A stretch of 64,000 bases of DNA from Mycocentrospora acerina (lineage: Eukaryota; Ascomycota; Dothideomycetes; Pleosporales), in contig JAKUHH010000177.1 in NCBI GenBank assembly GCA_022701365.1, forward strand, positions 1,178,001 to 1,242,000, in the 5' to 3' direction. The notes below the pieces were generated by a model that saw nothing but the letters and a program-made list of their open reading frames with translations, was not told where the DNA came from and did no database searches. Below, piece by piece: positions 11,011 through 21,296 of the stretch. The position numbers and the translations under genes were made by a program. Every line of letters begins with the position of its first letter. The stretch's first letter is position 1.

Positions 11011-12636
11011 TCATAGAAAAACGTCATCGCAGAGGAAATCATCGATAGAAGCACCCAAAATAGCCTCTCCTTCGACATGGTGAAGATGTTCCCAACTCGC
11101 TCGCGACATGTCACCACCACCGTTGGAAAAGGCGACGGTACCGTTTCCTTGAGGCATGCCAGCAGAGTTGAGGTTGGCAACTATGTAGCTCTCGGCATTG
11201 ATGCTGTTGTTCGGTGTTGATGGGTATGGGACATACTGATTCATGATTTCTTGTTCAGTGTCAAGCAGCTCCCAACCATAGATGGCGGGGGCAGGGCTGA
11301 GCTTCTGGAAAAAACTCTTGACCCACTTGAACGGTGCAACTAACTGAACACGATCAGCCTCCTTGTAGGGACGCTTGAGCGTGACAATGAGGGATTGCGT
11401 ACTTCCCATCAGTGTTGGCTTCTTCCTAGGCAGTGTATTGCGAATCGCAGCAACTTCTGGATTCTTCTTTGAGTTAGTGTTGAAAGATGTAGTAGAGCTC
11501 TTGTTCTTGCGTGTCCATGCCATCTTCAACGAAGGAATCTGATAGCCCTCAGCGATTTGTTTTCCACGCAGCTTAAGAAGAGCTTGCTGTAGCGCGCCTG
11601 CAGTGCATCGACTACCGACAACCTGAGCAGCTTGATCAAATGGAATTTGAATCCCATTATCGCCACAGGCCCAGACAAGACCGAGAGCTACATTTTTCCA
11701 ATCATCGTCGCACCACTTGAGCAACTTTGGACGAGGCTGACGAGGCTTACGAGGAACGCCATTCTTGTTGATCCTTGATGTTTTGGATAGATGCGGACGC
11801 TCGTAATCGCTTTTCTCATATTCACTGTAATCTGGGGGAGAACTCACAGAGTACTCATGGCCACTGTTTTCATTCTTTATTTGAGGTGCTGCGTCATTAT
11901 CGTAGGCAATTTGGTCATCTTCGAGCATGCCACAGACACTTTCATTCCTGAACTGGTGCTCTTGAGACTCCTGATGTTGTTCGAAACTGTAAAACTTGTT
12001 GGTGCTGATAGTATCTGGGCCAGAACTGTATCTGGTACCTTCGAGATCTCTGAAGTCAAACCCGGTAGAAACTATATCGTACCCGAAATCGAAGTTGTAG
12101 TTGTTGTATGGAGTGTTGGTAGTCACTGTATCCAAGTAATCTCCTATGAGGTTACTCATGTTGCAGTCCATGCTAATACCGAAGTCATCTTTCATACCGA
12201 AATCACTAAATTGACTGTCCGCTAGCGTGTCGTTATGATTGTGTAGCCTCTCGGAAAAATCGGTAGCGTGGTCATTGCCAAAGAGGCCGCTGTGGAGACT
12301 TCTTTGACCCTTTTCGCTACCAGGTGGAGTCATGAACTGGACGCCAGTATGCTTGAAGTCCTCAAGAGCGTTGTAGAAATTGGCGCCTTGTGAGGCATGA
12401 TCATTCACACTAGAGATATTGGGTTTCTTCGGAGTTTTGGTAGGAGTGTCGATGTTTTCGCGCTTACGTTTCATAGCTCTAGGAATGCTCGTGAAATTTT
12501 GGGTCCTCGAAGACAAAATCAATGACTTTTTGGTGTTCCTAGTACTTTTCTTGTTCACCTTCGTGTTCGGCACATAGTCAAGATCGCTTTCATCGTCTAG
12601 GCTGACCATGTTGAGCTTGTTATCATGGTACGACAT
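11011..12636 (-). CDS. Conserved fungal protein with a C-terminal Myb/SANT-like helical domain, function unknown
   Basis: Single-exon frame of 541 codons. The N-terminal 280 residues are low-complexity and polar: basic KKSTRNTKKS and AMKRKREN clusters that resemble nuclear localisation signals, then long Asp/Asn/Tyr-rich stretches. A basic proline run (PRKPRQPRPKLLKW) leads into a compact domain at about 305-375 (DDDWKNVALGLVWACGDNG, IQIPFDQAAQVVGSRCTAGA, LQQALLKLRGKQ). Its W-x-VALGLVWAC and ALQQALLKLR helices recall Myb-like DNA-binding repeats found in many uncharacterised ascomycete proteins. A nuclear, possibly DNA-binding role is an inference. It sits between two gene-free AT-rich stretches. 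Confidence 0.75.
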   Translation of the reverse strand: MSYHDNKLNMVSLDDESDLDYVPNTKVNKKSTRNTKKSLILSSRTQNFTSIPRAMKRKRENIDTPTKTPKKPNISSVNDHASQGANFYNALEDFKHTGVQFMTPPGSEKGQRSLHSGLFGNDHATDFSERLHNHNDTLADSQFSDFGMKDDFGISMDCNMSNLIGDYLDTVTTNTPYNNYNFDFGYDIVSTGFDFRDLEGTRYSSGPDTISTNKFYSFEQHQESQEHQFRNESVCGMLEDDQIAYDNDAAPQIKNENSGHEYSVSSPPDYSEYEKSDYERPHLSKTSRINKNGVPRKPRQPRPKLLKWCDDDWKNVALGLVWACGDNGIQIPFDQAAQVVGSRCTAGALQQALLKLRGKQIAEGYQIPSLKMAWTRKNKSSTTSFNTNSKKNPEVAAIRNTLPRKKPTLMGSTQSLIVTLKRPYKEADRVQLVAPFKWVKSFFQKLSPAPAIYGWELLDTEQEIMNQYVPYPSTPNNSINAESYIVANLNSAGMPQGNGTVAFSNGGGDMSRASWEHLHHVEGEAILGASIDDFLCDDVFL

Positions 12637-15600
12637 ATTGGCTATTTACGTTAGCTTTGAGTTGAATTGATCTGTAGAAAGCAACGTTACCCAATCTTTC
12701 GCAAGACTGCGTGCATGCAGTAACAGCAGATAAATGCGCCTACCAAGATGCAAAAAAATGACGTGGGAAGTGGGTCGGGTTGCAAGACCACAATCTGTTT
12801 CCATAGTTAGTACAGACTGTGAGGAAATGAAGAAGGAAGTATGTGTGCGTATCATAGTATCGAGAAGACTGGAATGGTTGATGAATCAGATAAGCCTATG
12901 TTGTGAAAGGATAAAGTGGTCGATCAATTTGGTACACGTGCGACAAGTGGATTGTAGTCCACACCTGGATGTTCCTATCGGAGTACAGGTGTGACACGCG
13001 AAGGGAGCAAGAGCGCACACTAGAGAAGCAGGTAATAGGGTACGCACCGGTAACCGACGAATGATTTGCGTTGAAGGGGGATTAACAATTTTATCTTCGA
13101 GCCCTGGAGTTTGGAGTTAGGACCAGAATATTAGATCGCAGACAAAGCAAGCAGACTGCAAATTGTACATGCTGGAGTCAAGCTGGTGAAGCAAACATCG
13201 AAGAATAGAGAACTTGTTCATGCTGGTGAAGTGCATACCTTGCGATCGAATCTCTTGGTAAGGCGAAGGAGAATCTGTTGCGATGTACGGTCTACTGTGA
13301 AATGAATTAGAAGGCTTCTCGTCCTCAAACGTGGGCTCCTAATTAAGCGCGTGGTGGGTGGCCCCTGCTCGTGAATGCTCGGGGAGACAACGCTAAGACT
13401 CACGATAGACACCTTAGCTCGGGATTGCAGGTGGAGAAGTCTACGTGAAGTTCGATTTGAGGCCTAGTAATCAAATTAGAACCTAAATAATTCAAGACAG
13501 TGCGAATCGCGAGCGTCAACGGCAGTAATGTCGAGCCCAAAAATGCCGAGTTTTTGCTGAAGCTGCTCCGTAACACTTAATGCCAGGGCAATGGGGAATT
13601 GTTCGTGCTTTCAGGATCTAGCAATTTGAGTCTGAGAAGACCAACATGCAATTCTGTATGGCTTTTAGAAGTCACAAACAATAATCCCGTCTGAGAAGCA
13701 GTGATTAAGCCGGGTAGATGAATAAGTGATGGAGAAGGAGATAAAGATGCGTAACTTGAAATTAGTTAAGGGATCCTAAGAGCTGTCTTAACCTGCTACC
13801 AAAGGCGGTGTAATATCGGATCGTCAGAGGTGTGGGCGAATTATACACGTGACATGTGCTTAAATAGATCGAACTTTTGTGGACTGACATTATGAGTCAA
13901 GCAGGTGCCCTTTCTAAAGCTACTAACCACTGGCTACATCATGAGCGTTGAGATGGAGGTTTCTTATAAGCTTGGATAAGTCGGGAACATTTCCTCCGAC
14001 GGCGAGCAATAAGCCAACGGTATAACTGTCACGTGGAGTATATCTATCTGCTAGCTGGAGCAGCTAGAGATCAATTGATCTTATGCTGTGTCACAACAGT
14101 TAAAATCGACTTTAGCTCTTACGATATTGACAATTTTGTATGGTGTCCGACATACCTGCATGTTTCCTATATTCTTGTATTTTCTTTCAATTTTGATTTG
14201 CTGAATCCATGTTAGCGCTATTGCCTTGTCTGTTGGAGTGTTATCATATCCTGTAGGCAAGTAATTCCGATGAAATGTGTTCCAAATCAAAGAAGTCTCT
14301 TGAGCGAGTCTTTCCCATGGGTGAACATAGTCTAATATAAAATAACATGAATTTTGAATTCAGATGAGCATGATCCATGAAATACAGAGCAATGAAGCAC
14401 TCTCAAGGAAAATCTAGTAATTACTAGAACCGATATAATGCAGCAATTTGAAATGTAATAGCACAAAAAATACTAAAGTACAGACCGAATTGATCACAGC
14501 CAAACAAGAGAGTAGGGTTAGACTCAATGCTACGAACAAACTTCACACAATTAAATAATACTCCATTTCAATGGAAATGAAAAGCAATATCAAGTAATGG
14601 TTGTTGGGGAGAAGGTATCACCTTCGTCTAGTCCTTGTGGTGTTCTTGTCCGATGACATGACTCGAAGCAGTTCAGGCCTTAAATGTAATATTTTGTACT
14701 TTTTCTGTTCGTGCAATAGTAATGGAAAAAATTCTGCCTTCTGGAAATTGAGTGTTAGCGAATTTCATCATTTTTAGTTCAAATTGCCTGTGAGAAAGGA
14801 AGCTAAAATTATCTTGCGCACTCTGACTGTGACTTGCTCGAAATGACAAAGAATTGGCTTCGATTTCACGAGTGTTTTTCATAGTGTAAATGCGAAGCTA
14901 CAAAAAAGCCAGCTTTCATACCACCATAACTAGAGAGTTTCTATTTTTTGCTGAGAGTAAAATTCAGTCCAGACGCCTGAGTCAAGCGGCCAAAGCTATT
15001 TTCAAAATGTGGCTTGACTCAAAAACAGGTCTAATTAGTCGTCTTGAAAATAAATATAAAATTGAGTGACAAGTTAGGAGTCAGGATCGTGAGTGTATTG
15101 GTGTGTGTATTTGTGTCCGCGGTGGTTGCCATGAAGGCGCCACACGCTGATTGGCTGCGGTATTAGCCGATGACTCAGCACTCACTTCCCTCCTCCATAT
15201 TGTAAGTAGTATGCAAGTAGTATGCAAGTAGTAATACAATCATTAGTTCTCCACTTTCGAGTCCAATCCCATTCTCTCCATTTCTCCTCTCATCAATTTA
15301 TCTAGCGGTCAACAATATTCAGTAACTCTCTAATGCAAATGCTATGACTTTGGAGTTAGTATTTGTCCAGTCATCGGCGTAGATTACTTTGTGCGCTGTC
15401 TCTAGATTTACATCTCTCAAGTCTGAAAAAGAATTATAAAGATCAGTGAAGCAAATAATTACTCAGCAGGAAATGAAGTTTCTCGCTCGCTTTTGCGAAC
15501 TCGCTATGCCCTGTTCTTCTTGTATATCGAGTGGCATCATTGAAAGACGTCGGGTAGATGTGAGTGTGACATTCTAGAGATGGAAACATCTCACCAGGTA

Positions 15601-18600
15601 GTACAAGTAGTAAATCTAAAAATATATTGAGTCCGAATATTACGTTACCATTATTGTCAGCAGAGTCAAAACGGGGGTTAGAAATTATTATGTAGCGTTT
15701 AGATCGACATTTAGACGTTAATGCTGTGCAAATCAGCCTGGTGATGGAGTAATTGGAGTGGAAAAGGTATAGTGGTGAGGTTGTAATAAGGTAGGAGTGT
15801 TTGATCGTCGAGGAAGAATGATCGTTTAGCAGGTAGTGATCCTTGGCGCATTGTCACTGCCCCGGACAGGGGGTCGCATATCACGAAAGCACCATTTGGA
15901 ATTACTATGAACATTGTGTCTGAACTCTTACATAAACAAAACAGGTTTTCAGCATCAGCTATTTGTTACAAATTCAAGTAGGAAGAACTCAACACACTTG
16001 AGAACGAATCTACTTTGCCAGCTAAAACGAACACTTCATCAGCGAAATGATCAGCCGTCTGGGTTTGAAAGACTTGATTTCAGTTTCCTTCTTTTTGAAG
16101 CATCATTAATGTTTGAACTCGGGGTCTGAGAATAGCGGCAGTTTGTTTTAATCATTCTCGTGAGTACATATAAGAACTGATGCAAAGTAGGTAATTCGTG
16201 AGTCCAAGTTGTATCTTGGCAAACTTTGTTGTATATGTATTGAATTCTGCATTCTTTGGGCCTAAATTTTTTGACAACGGATGTTGTTTTGAGGAACCTT
16301 TGACGGGATTTTTACCCTAGTCCTAATGAAAGTTGTTTACACACTCCACTCTATCAGCGAGAAATATCTCTGTCACCTTGCATTTTTTATGACAAGAATA
16401 CCTTGGGTAAACCCCTATTTCTTCTTTTCATCGTCTTCTCCTGCCATGACCCCTAATCGAATACTAAACAACGCACAAAGGATGTTGTCAAAAAGCAGAT
16501 ACTGCAGAGTTTACATAGGTACTCTTGTTCCCTGCTATATGAATAATTACAGTGTAATCTACAGAAGCTAAATATAGTGGCCAGTCTCTTCAAATGCTGC
16601 GGGTATTCATAGTGGTTCTGGTGATGCGACGATGTTGTGGCTTACTCCTTGGTCATAGCGATGGAGTTCGTATGCACCACAGATAGCTGGTTTGATTTCT
16701 CTATCAGACAACTTATTAGTGCATCGAATTTCGCTATGGCTTTATTTGCTTAAAATGCCTTGCTATTAATGGATTTAACGTTGTCTACTTTGAGCGTCCT
16801 CGCGCTGAGTGTGATACATCCACATCTAGGCATCATCAAACATTAGCTCACAAGCAACATCCCATATCGGCTTGCATAGATCCATGCATACTGAAATAGA
16901 AAGGTGATAAGAGATATACCGTAGTATGGTAACTTCGCATATGTCATATTTTTAATCAAACCATTCTCCATTTCTCAGAGATATGTGAACTGGCCCAATG
17001 CAGAGACGGCCAATCACTATGGAATTATTTATGCTGTATCTGCGACAATATAAATTCAAGGCGCACTTGTCACGCAAGAGAGGGTTTTCGGCCATAGATT
17101 GCAAAAGGTCTCCAGCCACATCGGCTGGGACAGTTGTGTAGCTGGCCAAGCCTCGTGAGAACAGAATGGATGTCAAAGTTGAATCATTGACTCGACATTC
17201 TTCTGGGAAATCTGAATTTATACAATACTGTGAAAGCGCGAACAGAAAGTTTTCTTGAGCAGTTGGAAGGCTAGAGTTACAGACAAGATCAAAGTCTCGA
17301 TTGAACAACGAATGCGAGGTTAGAATCTGATCTTATCATAAGTCGCCACAAATATTCTACAAAAACCCCAGAAAACTCGTACAAACTCACCTTCACTACT
17401 CGATGAAGCTAGCAACCCCGCTTGGCTTTATCACAGCATGTCTCTAGTGCGTGGGACTATTTGTAGTTGCATGAAAATGCAAGTCTCGGTCCTTTTCCTG
17501 GATTGGTCATCACCTTAGTTCCTTGAGACGCTTACATCAACTGCCGGCCAATCTCTTCGGGTTGGGAATGTGGCAAGGAAAGAGGTTTGTGTGACCACGT
17601 GTAGGTCTCAATGACCACTAAAGATTAGTGTTAACGTTAGCCTTGCCAAAGCCTAGAGTGACCTGTGTTGATTCCAATCTCAAACAGAGAACATCAGTGA
17701 TAATTAGATGTTTGATTAATCTATTGTACTCGCTATGTTGGTATCTAAAGACGTGTCCATCATTGTTATACTGATAGTGCTCACCATGACAATTCCGGAA
17801 ACAAGAAACGTTCTGAAAGGTAACAAAGCATATCAATATCACGAAAAAACACTAAAGAATTATTTTTGAAGGGCCTATTCTACGTACACCTTCTGTCTAG
17901 AAGTGTTGATGCCCATGCAATAAGGAGAGGTCGAATTCTGCCAAAGGTCTGTGTCAATCTAGGCACTATATGTTTTCCTTAATCTATAGATATGACGTTC
18001 TTCTCCCAGTCATAGCTGCTTCCTACAATGTATATTGCGACCCTGTAGGACGTTCAGGGAGTTGTACAGAAATCAATGGCCTACAGGCAATCATCTTTTG
18101 CATAAGACGACCTTGCACACAGCTTTGTGTCGAGTCTTCTTACCTTGATATTTTCCCTCCCCTTCCTTCTATCTTTGTATGTCGTTGGATACATGCTTTG
18201 GCGATCGTCTGGAAGGTGGTACGTTTAATACTCGGGTAAACGGGTGGGGCGACTCCTTGTCTCAAGCCTACCTCTTGTTTTTGGCGTGAACCGCAGAAAT
18301 ATGAGACAAACAAGAATGCAGAGCCTGTATGGTATTTTCATCAGCGGCTACGACCGTTGCCGATGTCCAAGGGGCGAGATGAAGTAGGGGATGGCATGCC
18401 AACTTTTGGAACTGAAATATAGATTAGTGGTAAGAACGAGGCGTTCACTGGCCTCCTCAAGGAGATCCATGTGAGTGAGATTACTTCTAATGACTAGAGA
18501 TATTCTGATAGAATCAGTATAACAATTCTATCATTGCATGGGCACAACTGCCATCGCTGCGTCCTAGTTCACTGTCCTTTGTGGTCTCTACGCTGTACGG

Positions 18601-20247
18601 AGAGAAAGCATTTATGAGCAAGCGTGGTTATCCCCCACTTCTTGACAGATGTTTCCCAACTCTCTCCCCATTGTACAACGTCGAAGCGCACGGTATGCCC
18701 GGAAGAGTATGATATCTCCATGCACACGGTCTAAAATGACCTCCCAGCGAGAGAAATTCATCCTCCAATGACCTCAGACACATCGTTTGTGGGCGTCTCG
18801 ATTGTGGTTGGTTGTGCCATCAATCCTTATCGGTGAAGCGGGGGAGGACTGCGGCGATTGGAGGGTACAGCAGAGGACGATCCGATGGACAGGAATATCG
18901 CAGGATCGCGCGGAAGGCTGCTGAGGTCACTAAGGGAATTACTGTCTGTATCTAGACAAAACCATATGCATTGCGTCGGTTATGATGTGGTGTTACAATA
19001 AGAGAAGATCGTTGCATCAGTTGTTAGTGTGCGATGTTTGAGATTTCGGCTTGAAGGGTTGATGTCTAAGCAGCACGAGCCTGACTAACGATTGAAAGAG
19101 CCACAAAACTTTAAATAACGGCTAGGGTTCATGACAAGGTTCGTTCCGGCTTTTTTTGGAGGCACTTGAATCAAAACAACTTTATTTCTAGTGCCATACT
19201 GACAATATCTCAACAAAGCTTGAAGGCTCGGATACGGCCTCGAAAAAACCTCCTCTCACCCCCTATTGTAATCAAATTTGCCAAGAATTATTTATCAACT
19301 CGAGCGTTGCCTACAATCTGTTTCCTTTGCAAGCCAATCTTGCCTTATAGGTCTTTTATTTCTGTTCGTCTGTTGGCTTACACAAATTACCGAGTACCTC
19401 AAAAAAGCAGTCGCACTAATTCCAGCCACGGTGAGAGATATCATAATGCAGCATTTCATTCAACTCGAATTGTTACCAGTAACATGTAATTACATATATT
19501 AGATGCCTTTTGCCATCACTTCGTACTCAATTCGGTCACTAGCCTTGATCTCCTTTGCCTCTCTACCAAAAATCATGAAAGGTCCTGACCACACCATCAC
19601 CCTTTTAAAGGAAGGGTCTGTTTTGCCTCAATTGGATTTCTCGGGTGGAAACTCGTAGCTTTCTCCCGTAGCAGGTTGTGATATCATGCAAATTAAGATA
19701 TGTTCTTTGGAAGGTTCGTCCATAATAAGACGTAGACTTCAGCATATCCCATACCTATGGACTTCAAAATGCTTAGTGCATCAAGACATGATGAAGCATA
19801 GTACATAGACCTCAGAAGAGATGCGATGCTTATAATGTTGAGAGAAGTTCCAGAATCAGGACAATGTTCGAGATCTTGTTGAACAATTTAGGGATTGCAG
19901 CTTGACATCTTCAATCGGGTACACTGAGATTCAAAATGTCATTCATTCTAAAATAATGTGTATATAAGTAAATCGTTACACTACCCCTAACACCTTCTAC
20001 TGTACATGCTAGATTGGCGCATGGGTGTGCATTAGGGGATATAACACTCCGCGAGCCCATCATGACCTTGAAATCAACCCTTGACGCCTAATACCCCTGA
20101 TTTGTTAGAAATAGACGCTATCCTGGCATAGTACTCCTGCACTCGTGTGTGAGTTAAAAAGAAAAATCTTCTAGTCGAGTGGTTACGCTTTCGTAGACCT
20201 CATCTGTTGATGAGATAGTGTGTTGCAGAGCCGGTCGTTTATCATCC
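12637..20247. other. 7.6 kb gene-poor AT-rich stretch
   Basis: No frame here has convincing gene structure. Visible content: an 11-bp tandem repeat (unit agtagtatgca, about 2.7 copies) at 15204-15234; a perfect 14-bp palindrome AGATCAATTGATCT at 14068-14081; a GC-richer patch around 18.5-18.95 kb; and an isolated 118-codon cysteine-containing frame (16952-17308, minus) without start context. Stops are dense in all frames. The pattern suggests old, mutation-eroded repeats rather than unique genes, but I cannot name an element. Confidence 0.5.
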
Positions 20248-21296
20248 TCATTTGCTCTTCAGTGCTTCACCTGTGGCTCTTAGAAGCATCTCTCGATCAT
20301 CCTCGCTCATGTGGTCCACTTTCTCCACAAGTAATTTCTTCAAAAACAGATTCTCCTTTCGCAGCCCTTCATTTTCAGCTTGCAACTTTTTCGTTCGGTC
20401 TTGCATTTCTCGACTCGACTCTACCAGCTGCTGTTCACGCTGCTTCTTCTTCTGTCGGAAGCGCGCGGAAGCAGCTTGGTTACGCTTTCGCTTGTCTTCA
20501 TCCACTTCAACGATTGCATCTGTAATTGTGGGATCGGGGCTAGTCGCAGAAGATGCAGATGTCGCATTGCTGTCTGGATATGGTGTGCGATATGTGTTCA
20601 TGTTATATGGTTGGTTGATTGGAGAGAACACTTGGAGATCCTCGAGGATTGATTGTTCATGTTCGTATTGTGTGGGGATGTGGCTATTCATGCTAGGCGA
20701 GGTGTATTGCAAGCCTGGAGAAAAAGTAAGCTACCATTACGAGAGACCGCAGATATATAGGCATTAGAGTTGCCGGCGAGCATTTGTTGGCCCGGGGGTA
20801 CACATGCGGATGTTGAGCGCCTGCGGACTCTGTGCATAACCAACTGCCTAATGGTGAACATGATGTGTGGGTCCAAATCACGTGCGAGAAGCGCAATTCG
20901 GAGCTAGAATGACGCCATTCGAAAACCGGCAACCCGAGAAGGTTGGATTCGACGATGCAAGTCCAGATCCAGGGACGACAAGGCTACAGGAGAGCGAGTA
21001 TCGAGGCCATCATTATGCATAAGGGGAAGGTTAAGGAGAGACGGCGTGTGCTTACCGGAGAGAGATTGACCACTGCTGTGCGATGCATAGGTAAACTGGT
21101 GGCCTTGTGCATAGCCATCTTGTCCCGGTATCTGCAGTGGCAGAGGCATACGACCTGGTCGGTAGCTTTGTTCGTGATAAAGGCTGGCAGCATCTAGGAT
21201 GCTATCAAACGCATCACGTCCAGACGAATTCCCACTCGCAGACGCGTCGATGAAGGTCGGCGGTCCAAGAGCTTGCTGACGATAAGTTTCCGACAT
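20248..21296 (-). CDS. bZIP transcription factor, MetR/CYS3-like
   Basis: Exon 1 (21056-21296, 80 codons, MSETYRQQALGPPTFIDASA...) ends at a GTAAGC donor. The last exon holds the bZIP. My best model has a 44-nt middle exon (20804-20847) and last exon 20248-20733, giving 256 aa; the middle exon is uncertain. In that numbering the basic region is near residues 172-195 (KRKRNQAASARFRQKKKQRE) and the zipper spans about 196-232 (MQDRTKKLQAENEGLRKENL, FLKKLLVEK). The NxxAAxxR core is NQAASARF, as in the CYS3/MetR sulphur regulators and Gcn4-type factors, so a role in sulphur or amino-acid gene control is likely but inferred. Two short upstream frames precede the start, suggesting translational control. 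Confidence 0.75.

Noticed and set aside
16952..17308. 118-codon minus-strand frame with several cysteines, possible secreted protein exon
   Set aside because: There is no ATG in context and no signal peptide. An upstream short frame has two stops after its ATG and the splice phases do not close. At most a pseudogene.
20688..20876. Protein-like reading ending ISAVSRNG as an exon of the bZIP gene
   Set aside because: Joining it to the last exon would need a 20-bp intron, which is too short to splice.
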